From Lunularia cruciata (lineage: Eukaryota; Streptophyta; Marchantiopsida; Lunulariales; Lunulariaceae), in contig OX419757.1 of the NCBI GenBank assembly GCA_948567375.1, positions 30,256,001 to 30,320,000 of the forward strand: a stretch of DNA of 64,000 nucleotides, given 5' to 3'. Positions 1 to 9,800 of this stretch are shown one piece after another (positions within the stretch are counted from its first letter, which is position 1; every line of letters starts with the position of its first letter). A program made the translations under genes and the position numbers. The notes below the pieces were generated by a model. That model was not told where the DNA came from and did no database searches. It was given only the letters and a program-made list of their open reading frames with translations.

Positions 1-247
1 AGAGGATGGCATATGGCATGTATGACTCCTCCCCTCACGGTGGTTCCTCAGGGACAGTGGTTATGTCCTAGATGTATCTTGACCTATAGCTAGTTCATTC
101 TTTATATGGTATAGATTGCAGACATGCGACTAACAATAGGGCTCCAAAGCACCCGACCTCCTGATCTTTGCCCATTAGAGGGTATACCATATACTTAGAG
201 TAGATGGCTATCTGGAGTTAGAGGGACCTAACCGCCAGCTAGGGGTG

Positions 248-869
248 CAATTGTGGCACTTTAGAGTCTATGTATGACTTATGTGTGAGTTGTGCTTCTA
301 TAGTGTATGATGTTGACAACAATGTATGTTGTGTAACGATGTATATACGCACGATAGTTGTCATGCTATTTGTAGTGCCGCATCTAGATGCTCAGACACT
401 AGAGTTCCAATGATAATAGTTAGAATTATTTCAGCAGTTTCTCAAAGACTACTTTCCGATGGTCAGATTTTGTGTTTGGGGTACTGACTTCACGGTGGGG
501 CCCACCATCACTTTGCACCATTCGCACCATCAAGTGTGCCATCAATGGGACTGTTAGGATTTCAAAGCTAGCTTGAGTCCAAGGGGTATCATTTCAAAGT
601 GAGCTCTAGAGGGCTCACTTCTCTGATGTTGAGCTTTCAAGTTCCTGGCTATGGTGGACAAAAGCTGGCAAGCGTCACCTGAATTCTCTATGCTTGAGTG
701 GGTGTGGCTTGACTATAATCAGTGCCCAATTGTTGGCAGTTTATAGAGTGACAAATCAAGCACAATTGTGGCACTTTAGAGTCTATGTATGACTTATGTG
801 TGAGTTGTGCTTCTATAGTTTATGATGTTGACAACAGTGTATGTTGTGTAGCGATGTATATACGCACGA
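248..869. repeat. Partial tandem duplication, 515-bp period
   Basis: The 107 bp at 248-354 recur at 763-869 with only a few mismatches, a constant offset of 515 bp. Both copies hold the same run from a CAATTGTGGCAC motif to a TATACGCACGA motif. The DNA between them (about 358-760) is a separate dispersed repeat with a second diverged copy at about 24294-24693. The arrangement could be a partial tandem duplication, or short flanking repeats around the dispersed unit. No coding function is visible. Confidence 0.8.
358..760 (+). repeat. Dispersed repeat, copy 1 (second copy at 24294-24693)
   Basis: This segment aligns along its whole length with 24294-24693. Shared landmarks are ACTACTTTCCGATGGTCAG, a GTGTGCCATCAATGGGAC block, and GTGTGGCTTGA near the right end. 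The copies have diverged substantially but are collinear. Copy 2 lies just after a family B gag remnant, whereas copy 1 is followed by a coiled-coil pseudogene, so the unit moves or duplicates independently of both. It could be a non-coding part of an unrecognised LTR element. Confidence 0.75.
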
Positions 870-2222
870 CAAATAACTACTTTGCCAAGCCAAGACCAGA
901 AGAGATGGTGTCCCTAGTACAACCAAAAAAAACAAGAATGTTGGTGCCAAGGCATGAGGTCATCTTGAGAGACCAAACATTGGGTGAAGAATCAGAAGGA
1001 GAAGCAGAGGACAAGTCAAAGGACTTGGTAGAAGAAGAAGAAGCAAAAGCAAAACTCACATTGCAGAGTGAGGAGTTGAGTTTTAGGGTTCAAGAGAAAG
1101 CAGGAAGTAGTATACTTATCCATGATTTTCTATCCATTGCTACGGGTATTGAATAAGAAGAAGGAAGAGATGAAGAAGGATCATCTAAAGGTAAAGGGTC
1201 AATTGTAGGTTGTGATGTATCTAAGTGAAGAGATTGTGCAATTGAAAGAGAAATTAATTGAAGGAGAAAAGCAAGCTAAAGCACTTTGGGTGGACAAAGT
1301 ACTTTGACAAAAGAGATTTGAGAACTTGCAAGAGGCTTTTGAGAAGCAAGGAGGCAAGCTTGAGAGGCAAGCTAAAGGGCTAAGTAAGCAAAAGATAGCT
1401 CGGGAGAAGTTGAAGGGTGAATTTGATGAAGCGCATATCAAAGTAATACATTCAAAGAAAATTACCATTGTAATGGAGCAAGAGTTGGAGAGTTTGAAGT
1501 TGATGGCAGTGCATAAGGATGAAGCTTGATAGCATGAGTTAGCAAGGAGGAATAAAGAAGAAGAGCAATTGCAAGGACTTGTCATAAATGTAGAAGCACA
1601 ACTTGCCCGATACATGGAGGAGAAGGAAGCATTGAAAGTTGAGTTTGAAGATGCATTGAAGATGTATTGTGAAGAGTTGTAGGTGGAGAGATCTTGAGAT
1701 AATACATTGGAGCAAGTAGGAAGAGTAGTAGGAAGGCTCAGCGTAATGTTAAAAGCTGAAGCTAAAGTGAAGATAGAAGAAGTACATTTGCATGAGTTGA
1801 AGTTGTAAGTGAAAGAGACAAGAAGGAGAAAGGCAAAGGATAAAGATCTGAACAATCTTCTCATTTGCCTAAGAGATCAAGCAGATAGAAAGATGATAGA
1901 GGTAGGAGATAATGTTTGTCTTAGACTAGATTTAGTTAAATCCAAGTTAGAGCAGATTTAGAGCAACATGAAGGTAGGAACTTGAGGCAAGGTAAGAGAA
2001 GTAGGAGTGCAATTGTCTTTGGAGGAGTTATTTGAGCAATTAGGAGTAAGTAGATTGGAAGATAAGAAGGTAGATAGAATACCCATGAGTTTAGTTGCAA
2101 CTTAGATGGAAGATATTATAGAAATAGAGGAAGAATTGGCAGTGGAGAAGTCCAAAGTTTAAGAGCCAAAGGAAGCTACATCAGGTGTAGAAGAGGAGGA
2201 GGTAGACATTGAATTGGATTTA
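870..2222 (+). pseudogene. Decayed coiled-coil ORF, probably retroelement-derived
   Basis: An acidic opening part (about 960-1130, rich in Glu and Lys) leads into a Lys/Glu/Gln-rich reading frame that stays in one phase from about 1155 to 2222. It reads as almost continuous alpha-helical coiled coil; an example is the segment EKLKGEFDEAHIK near 1410-1440. The frame is broken about a dozen times, by in-frame TAG, TGA or TAA rather than by indels. The stops sit where CAG, CGA or CAA codons would be expected, which fits C-to-T decay of methylated repeat DNA. A frame change near 1150 separates the two parts. No catalytic motif is visible. It may be an accessory ORF of an old LTR element or a captured gene fragment; I do not recognise a family. 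Confidence 0.55.
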
Positions 2223-2916
2223 TAAGTGATGTGCCAATTTGAAAGAGGCATTTGCAATGTGTTGTTCAATACTTATATTTCTAAAGTTGAGTAAAGTGAA
2301 GTGTTGTAACTCAATGCTCATTGTTTCATCTTAATTCCAAGAATCAATCTTGTGTGTGTGTGTGTTTGTGAGTGTTTGAAGAATTTTGAAGTGCAAGTTA
2401 GTGAGCTTGTTGAATGTTAGGTTCCGTAACTTTGATTTCATTCTATGTGTTTGATCTTGAGTGGATAGCAATCAAAGCAATGCCATGATAGATCTGAGAG
2501 GAATTGTAGTGTTGGTAGTATTCTATATTGGTGAGCATAGCATGGGGTTGATGCAAAGCAATTTCAATCAAGGAAGTTGTGCCTTTAATGGAAGGGTGGA
2601 ACATAATTTTGATGCAAGATTTTTTTATAGTGAAGCAGTCTTCTCTAGAAGAATCAGAATCATCACAATCAAGATTATTTGGAAAGATTTGATGGAGTTG
2701 TGATTATGAGTGTTAATTTATGACAAGACTATGAATCAATGTTTGTTACTCTCTTTTGGGTGTGGTTTAAACCTAAGAGATTAAAGACACAACCAAGAAG
2801 AACTGAATTGTTACTTTAACTTTGTATTTGACCATTTTTTACTAGTATCTATGTGGGAACAAGCTTTACTTGCTGATTACTACAAAAGTGATACTTGCTG
2901 GGTTGTCACATGATTT
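2223..2916 (+). other. Non-coding segment, possible 5' LTR of the outer Ty3/gypsy element
   Basis: No supported gene is seen here. A short TG microsatellite lies near 2350-2366. The segment ends in TTGTCACA (to 2910), resembling the end GGCTCACA of the young element's LTR, and is followed at once by a primer-site-like sequence at 2917. I therefore infer that the 5' LTR of the outer element ends at about 2910. I could not find a matching 3' LTR downstream, so its left boundary is unknown. Confidence 0.35.
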
Positions 2917-2934
2917 TTGGCACTACTGTTGGGG
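2917..2934 (+). other. Eroded tRNA-Asp primer-binding site of the outer element
   Basis: TGGCACTACTGTTGGGGA matches the pattern complementary to the 3' end of plant tRNA-Asp (TGGCGCCGTTGCCGGGGA) at 13 of 18 positions, with the preceding T-run as in related elements. Its position 100 bp before the first gag-like frame supports the call. Confidence 0.45.
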
Positions 2935-3038
2935 ATACAAATCTCAAGAGTGGAAGAATACAAAGCCAAATCTGAAACTGGGTGTCCAACATGTCTGCAT
3001 TGAGAGAAAAATAGGAAGAGAGAGTATGTAAACAAACT

Positions 3039-4594
3039 TTGCACCGTGAAGAAGAAGAATGCCATAAGAGCCAATTCACCTTTGACAAAGTTGAGATGGA
3101 GGCATTGGATTTGCAACTTCTTCACAAAGTTCAAGAAGCCTTGAAAGACCTTGAGCATAAAAAACAAGAGATCAAGTGGCCAGGCTACTTTATGTCTTTG
3201 AATCCCAAGAAGAAGAAAGATGCAAGTGAACAAACATATTTGCTAAGACCTAGTACACCGACTTCCTCAAGAGTTTTCAAGGGAGCTGGTTACATAAAAG
3301 AATTCATTTGAGAGAAGATAACACAAATTTTGATCAAAGAAGAGTGTCAATACCTACTACATACAATTCCTTGACTTTTTTGAAGGGATCTTAAAGAGCC
3401 ATTTGAAGATATTGAACCTCTGTCTTTGACTTGGGTTGAATTCAACGTACCAGCTGAAGACCAATCTACCAACAAACACTTTGAACTTGGTGAACTCTTG
3501 GGCTGAATTTGATGAACAATCACTAGCTAATACCTTGGGTCCATCAAGCCTCATATTACCATAGCTTGTTCCTCAGAGTTACAAAATGACTTTGCTACCT
3601 ATTACCCGACGTGCCTATCAAAAGTATAAGGGGAAGGAGCAAGATGAAGACCCTAGTGAATTCATTGAAGAATTCAAAGCCATCTCCTTTGCCAATAAGA
3701 AGCATGACTTTGCTGACTGGTTGTGCATTTTCCAATTCTACTCTAGAAGAAAGCTTAAATTTGGTACACTCACATAACACAAAAGTGGTTCAGACCAATT
3801 GATTAGGCAAACTTCAAAAACAATTTCTTGGAATGATTTTGGGAAGTTGATTATGATACACATGTCTTTGTGGCACTCAATGATTTGGACCAAGGAAAGA
3901 AGGAGAAGTTGAGAGACTACTCTGAGCGGTTCATGGCCCTATTGAACCGAGTACCTAAGCAATCTGGTGTGGTGGGTTACTCCAATGCCCAAGCCATCAC
4001 CTAGTTCCTCAGAGGTTTGTCGCCAATGATTTGGATCTTTGCCAAGGAGAGGAATGTAACTTCCCTAGATAAAGTACAAAAACATATCGCCCAATCTAAG
4101 GCGGCCCACTCTCATTCTTCTAGTAACCAAAGAAATTGGGAGAAGAAAGGCAAGAAGCCAAGAAAAAGAGCTTCTTGTAGTACATCCTCTTCTTTGGAAG
4201 AATCTTCCATGTCTTCTAGTTCTTATTTGGAATCCAAAGAAGAATCAAAGCCAAGAAGGATACAAAGACATGGAGGAAAGAAAGCATTGACACCCCTCGT
4301 GAAAGTTGTAAATAAAACTAATACTAAGGTATAAACTCTTATTAAAGAGTTTGCAGATTTCAAGATCTAGATGATTGGGGCCAAGGACTAAAGGAACCTC
4401 CTTCATTTGGCAGACCAAATGTATGGTGCACTATGTGTGGTAAATCAAGCCATGCCAACACGGAGTGTTTGATCCATACTACATTTCTAGCGCAACAAAT
4501 TGATTGGGTTCCAAGATGGGACCAAAATGAGGAAGAAGAGGTAGTGTACCAGACCAAGAGGTACAGCCTTAGGCAAGCACATTGTATCAAGGTC
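3039..4594 (+). pseudogene. Gag pseudogene of the outer Ty3/gypsy element, 5' part
   Basis: This is a broken gag gene. Frame fragments at 3039-3311, 3586-3777, about 3830-4330 and 4400-4594 carry gag features: a helix-rich part with LRDYSERFMALLNRVP (about 3910-3957), a Ser/Lys-rich linker (4130-4260), and a CCHC zinc knuckle, CTMCGKSSHANTEC, at 4427-4468 (CX2CX4HX4C). Stops and frameshifts separate the pieces. The gene is interrupted at 4594/4595 by the young element A2 and resumes at 12394. Gag would package the element RNA into cytoplasmic particles; this copy cannot. Confidence 0.75.
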
Positions 4595-5273
4595 TGTAAC
4601 ACCCATTTGTGCATGTGTGTGGTATTGTGATATTTAGCTTGGTATTACAAGTACTTAAGAGATATTATTTATATAGAGATAAAGGATGGTTCTATATTAG
4701 TCATGGTTAGCTAAAGTTAGTCATAGCTAAGATAGATGGGACCTTACTTTAGAGGAAGTAGAAAAGATGAGCACCACTATTTTGGATTTTAGTGTGTTGA
4801 CTTGGTATTATTCCTAGGTGTTTGGTTTTGGGGAAAGAGTTGAGAACTCTTGGGCCCGCAAGCCCTTTTGTTTTGGATTCTTCTTTAGTCCAAGGATAGC
4901 CCATGTGAAGGAATCCTTGCTTTAGTGGTTGGGTCAAGATAAGGGGAATATGCCCATGTGAATGGATATTCCTTTCTACTTTTTGACTTTACTTGAATTT
5001 TAGTCTAGTAACTTGAGTTACTACGGTAATTAGTAACTTTGGTACGTAACTATTTCACAAGTATATAAACAAGGGGTGAGGAGGTACTCATCATCCTTTC
5101 ATTTGCAACTATCTCTCTCTCATTGAGTTCTCTAGTGAGCAATGTCTTGAGTCTTGGAGTGTTAGCCTTGGAGGAGTATGATGGAGTTGGGGTTCCTTGC
5201 CTTCTTAGTCCATGGTGCGCTACCATAATAGCCATCAGAGGTTCATCCTGAGTGAGAGACAGGCCGGCTCACA
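4595..5273 (+). repeat. 5' LTR of element A2
   Basis: The 679 bp match 11715-12393 at a constant offset of 7120, with one difference found by eye at the fourth base. A TATATAAA sequence at about 5063-5070, just before a pyrimidine-rich segment, is a plausible TATA box for the element transcript. A reverse-oriented, more diverged solo copy lies at 25570-26249. Confidence 0.93.
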
Positions 5274-5277
5274 TTTT

Positions 5278-5293
5278 TGGTTCCGTTGCCGGG
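5278..5293 (+). other. Primer-binding site, tRNA-Asp type (two mismatches)
   Basis: TGGTTCCGTTGCCGGG starts 4 bases after the 5' LTR. It equals the complement of the plant tRNA-Asp 3' end except that GC at positions 4-5 is replaced by TT. The T-rich lead-in is the same as in the outer element. This site would prime minus-strand DNA synthesis. Confidence 0.75.
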
Positions 5294-6109
5294 ACCTCTC
5301 TAGAAGGTAAGATAATGTTCCACGTCCAATTCTACATTAGGCAGAAGGAGGCTATGAGAGCTCACTTGGAGAGAACATTAGGAGAGGAGAGGGCTAAACT
5401 TATGTTAGAGAACCAAGATCCATTTGTATACCCTGTAGTTCATTATGATGTCTTTGAGGTGATTTTGTACATCTTGTACACATGAGAGGAATTGAATAGA
5501 TTGTGTGAGGTGGATTGCAGATTTTGGGGATTAAGGTGATTTTGGGCAAAATCTCAAGTTTGAGATCTGGACTTGAGATTTCTACACATGATAGCTTGGG
5601 TTATCTTTCAGTTAGCACACTTGAAATTATTGAGAGAGCTTCTATGCGCACTGGGCTAGAATTTTTTAAAGTTGATAGGGTAAAGTGCTCCCGCAACTGC
5701 ATGCTCTCTGGAAAATTGTACAGAGTCTGCCATTTCTTCAATTTTCAGTAAATTGTCCTGAAAATTTCCAAGAAAATTTAGTGCATTGTATCCTACTTGC
5801 TGCCACAAAAATTAGAGAGAGATCGTTTTTGCGCAGGGCTTTATGAGTTTTTGAAGTGAGGGGGGTGGTTTTCAGACCAAATCTGAAATATGGGTGCTGA
5901 ATAGAAAGGTGTCTAGGCCAAATGGCTCGATGAAAAGATCTGAAATTTTGCAGGGAGGGACGCCCTGGAGTTGTAATCAAGTGTGGAAAATTTTAGAGGA
6001 CTGTGATGTATTGGTTGGGAGATTTGAGTGACATTGTGAGGAAGGGTCAATTCTGCAGAGTGGAGATCTCATGCATGAGAAGTTTGAGATCAACAAAAAG
6101 CATGTTTGA
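5294..6109 (+). other. Leader of element A2 with broken reading frames
   Basis: Short frames at 5252-5485 (about 77 residues, including HLERTLGEERAKLMLENQDP) and 5515-5751 are open but in different phases and separated by stops. They may be the eroded first part of the ORF that resumes at 6110, or simply an untranslated leader. No motif decides between these. Confidence 0.4.
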
Positions 6110-6607
6110 GTGTTTAGATTCATCTTGGGGAACATGGAGGGTCATCAAGAGTGGAAATTGAGATTATGCAAGGTTCCCCAAGGGTTTGAGGTGATTGTAG
6201 GGGTAGATTTGAGGAAAAGAGAGTTTACAATAGAATTTGAAGAGAGTGTTGAGAGGATCCAAAAACCTACACCACTTGGAGGAAAGAGTGAGTCTAAGTG
6301 CTTTCTATGTGGAGAGAAGGGACATAAGGCAAGTTCATGTCCATTGACCTTTGAGAGCAAGAGATTGAGGGAAAGGAGAGGCTTACTTGACTTGGGTTTG
6401 CATGTTGGACCTTCTTCACCAAGATTGGGAGGGAGAAGATCTAAGACCAAGGAGTTGTGTGAGGTTTGTGGAGTTGAAGGACTTCCAAAAGGACATGAGT
6501 GTAGTGGAGTAAAAGCACTTTTGGAAACTTTGGTGAAGGATCTTGGAGAGAGTCTTAGTACAGCTACAGAAATACTACCACCTTCATTAGCTAGTTCTCA
6601 AGATTAG
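6110..6607 (+). CDS. Accessory zinc-knuckle ORF upstream of gag-pol
   Basis: This 165-aa ORF lies between the leader and gag-pol of A2. It contains a canonical retroviral-type zinc knuckle, CFLCGEKGHKASSC (residues about 64-77, CX2CX4HX4C), then a second Cys/His cluster, CEVCGVEGLPKGHEC (CX2CX8HXC), about 45 residues on. The rest is Lys/Arg/Ser-rich. The start shown is the first ATG of the frame; upstream frames may once have been continuous with it. Gag-pol has its own knuckle, so the element encodes two separate nucleic-acid-binding knuckle proteins. Possible roles are an RNA-binding accessory protein or a relic of a duplicated gag. I do not recognise a named family. It is separated from gag-pol by about 230 bp with no overlap. 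Confidence 0.6.
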   Translation: MFRFILGNMEGHQEWKLRLCKVPQGFEVIVGVDLRKREFTIEFEESVERIQKPTPLGGKSESKCFLCGEKGHKASSCPLTFESKRLRERRGLLDLGLHVGPSSPRLGGRRSKTKELCEVCGVEGLPKGHECSGVKALLETLVKDLGESLSTATEILPPSLASSQD

Positions 6608-6840
6608 TGATGGAGATAATCTTTCAACTTATGGATAAACTATCCATGAGAGTTAGATTAATATGCACTCTAGGATTTGATGTTGCTATAGAAATCTTGG
6701 AGCAACCTGAACCTTTTGTGTTCCCTAGAGTGGATTATTCTCAGATGGTGTTAGTCCTGTATATACTCTATTAGTAATAGAGTGAGAGAAAAGAAAAGAG
6801 AAAAAAAAATGAGAGAAAAGAAAGATAGTGAGGGGTTAAG
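6608..6840 (+). other. Spacer before gag-pol with purine-rich tract
   Basis: The last 60 bases before the gag-pol ATG (about 6780-6840) are almost pure A/G, with repeated GAGAGAAAAGAAA motifs. The sequence TACTCTATTAGTAATAGAGTGA just upstream contains an imperfect dyad, CTCTATTA/TAATAGAG. It could be an internal promoter, a leader feature for translation of the second ORF, or a second polypurine tract. The sequence does not choose. Confidence 0.3.
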
Positions 6841-9800
6841 ATGGGGAAACTTCCGGTTTTCTTTGGCAAGGATGGAGAAGATGTGGAGGCCTTTGTGAGA
6901 GACTTCAAGAGAGCTTGCATAGGAAACAATGAGAGGAAGAAGAATGAGTGGGCCTCATTATTACCAGATTTCTTTGAGGATGCAGCACTTACATGGTATG
7001 AGTCAGAATACCAAAAGAGAGAGAGGAGAGAGGGGGAAGAGGAGTCTTGGGAGACTTTGACTTCAACACTCATTGAGAACTTTCTTCCTGATGAGAGTTA
7101 TGAGAGATTGATGAGTGAGGTTACATTTCTCAAGCAAAGAGATGGAGAGAAAGTGAGGGTCTATGTGGAAAGAGTGGAAAAGTTGGAGTCCAGATTTCGC
7201 ATAGTGTTGAGGAAGGGTGGAGATGATGTGGAAACTACAATGATTGGCATAGGGGCCATGCTCACCAAGAATTTTGTGGGAGGATTGAGACCACAAATTA
7301 GAAGCAAGGTGAGATATGAGAAACCTTCTTCCAAGGTTGAAGCTATCAAGATCGCAATTCGTATGGAGGAGAGTTTGGAAGGAGATGAGAGTGATTTGGT
7401 GGTGAAGGAGGTTGTGCATCCTCCTCAAGGCTACAAGTATGGTGGAACTTCTGATACTTTGGTGACAAGGGTTGCACCACAAGTAGTAGTTGCTCCAATT
7501 CTTGCACCTCCACCAAAAGATCCACTCCAAACCATCACAGAACAACTTGCGGATCTCAAGATCAATGTGGTGCAACTATGGGAGAAGAGAGAGGTGGATC
7601 AGAATGTAGGGAGAGGGCCTAGGAGTTATGGAAACTATCCATATAGAGGAGGCCAACCAGCCAACAATTTCAATGATAGAAATTGTTTTGGTTGTGGAGG
7701 AAGAGGCCATATCCAAAGGAATTGCCCAAATTCCACTTACCATGGAGGAAGGGGTTATGAGAGAGCCAATAGAGGGAAAGAGGGAGGTAGTGAAACCCAA
7801 GTGGCTCCTAATCCCAACAAAGGTAAGGGGATAGCATCCATAGATGTGGTTGAGAGCAAGTATGAGAAGGGAGAGTGCTCAAACTCCAAGGGTCTTAATT
7901 TAGAGCTTTTGGCACAAGAGAAGAAGAGAGCTCGTTTTGCAGAGGATGTTCACTCTTCTCAAGGATTTACTTCAAGCAAGGATACTCCTATGTCTACTAG
8001 GAGCACTCGCACCTCAACACCATCAACAACAAAGACTCCAAGGAAGAAGTTGGGGATGGAGGACTTCTTGATCTCAAAGCAACAATGGAACTACAATGTG
8101 TTGGAGGATGTTGGTAGTCACAAGGCTAACATCACAGTGGGCCAATTAATTGCTTTGAACCCTAACTTGAGAAAGGAGCTTAGAGGTGGTTTGAGTTCTA
8201 CAAGGAGCAAGAAGAAGAAGAAGGCAAAAGTTCCAGTATCAATGGGGGTGGTGGATGCCAAGCCAGCACCATGGGAAGCTTGTGAATATGCCTCCAAGAT
8301 TGATGTGAGAGTGAATGGTCACAACATCAAGGATGCATTGGTTGATGGAGGATCAGCAGTGAATGCCATGTCAGAAAGGTTGATGAAGAAGTTGGGTATG
8401 ATACCCTCAAGACCTTCAACATTTGTGGTGAGCATGGCAAACAAGCAACAAGTTCGACCAGTAGGGGTGATGGATAAGGTGGTAGTTTCAGTTATGGGAG
8501 TTCAAAATCTCATGACTTTCCAAGTCTTGAAGGATTCAAGCTATGACTTACTTCTTGGGAGGCCATGGTTGAGAGCAGCACGCACAACTGATCAATGGCA
8601 CAAAGGGTACTTGAGGATTGGGCCATCAAACCATAGAGTCACTGTTCCTGTGACTAACACCACCAACACTTCACATTCAAATACACCATCTTCTGATTAT
8701 TGGGAATCAGATTCTGAAGAAGGAGCTTCAGGTGTGGACACAAGCATGGAAGAGGAGACTTCCACGGAGGAGGATGAATCTGAATCTGATTCAGATGTGT
8801 ATCCTTTGTGTGCTATGGATTTTGCACCTAAGCCAGAGGTTTTGAAGGACCCAGATAAATCACCATTGACACTTGAGGAGGTAGAGAGAAGGTTATCTAC
8901 CCTCAAGTATGGCCCAAATGTTACCAAGGAGGAGAAGGTGAGATTTGAGGAGATTTTCCGCAAGTTCATCCATGTGTTTGCTTTTAGTTACAAGGATTTG
9001 AAGGAAGTCACCTTGGAGGAGCACAAGATAGAGGTGGAGTCACATGCAAGACCAATCTGCCAAAAGCAACGTCGCATTAGCCCACCAATATCTTTGGTTG
9101 TGAAGGAGGAGATTGATAAGCTCAAGGAGGCTGGATTTATCTTTGAGGTGGAGAATTCAGAATGGGTGTCTCCAATTGTCATTGTGAAGAAAAAGAATGG
9201 CAAGCTTTGGGTATGTGTGGATTACAAGAAGCTCAATGTTGTTACCAAGAAGGACTACTACCCATTGCCATTCATTGATGAGATCTTGGAGGAGGTTGCA
9301 GGTCATGAGAGGTACAGTTTTGGAGATGGTTATAGTGGATATAACCAAATCAAGATTGCACCAGAGCATCAACAACTCACCACATTCACCACACCTTGGG
9401 GAACTTACACTTTCAAGGTCATGCCTTTTGGGCTTTGCAATGCTCCAGCCACATTCCAACGTTTCATGAACAAGGTATTTGAACCTTTCATTGGGAAATT
9501 TGTGAGAGATTTCATTGATGACTTTTGTGTCTATGGGAGCAAGGAAGAGCACTTTGAGCACCTAATCAAAGTCTTGCAACGCTTGGATGAGGCAAATGCA
9601 TCACTCAACCCAGAGAAATGCATTTTTGGATGTGAAGAAGGTCTACTTTTGGGGCATATCATCTCCAAGGATGGAATAGCAGTTGATCTTGAGAAGGTGA
9701 GGAAAATCTCAGACCTTCTATTCCATTCAAGCTTGACAAAGTTACGCCAATTCTTGGGGATGGTTGGGTACTATAGGAGGTTCATCTTCTCATTTTCCAA

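Noticed and set aside
7063-7575. 170-aa minus-strand ORF opposite gag of A2
   Set aside because: It is the antisense of a purine-rich coding sequence, a usual source of long shadow frames.
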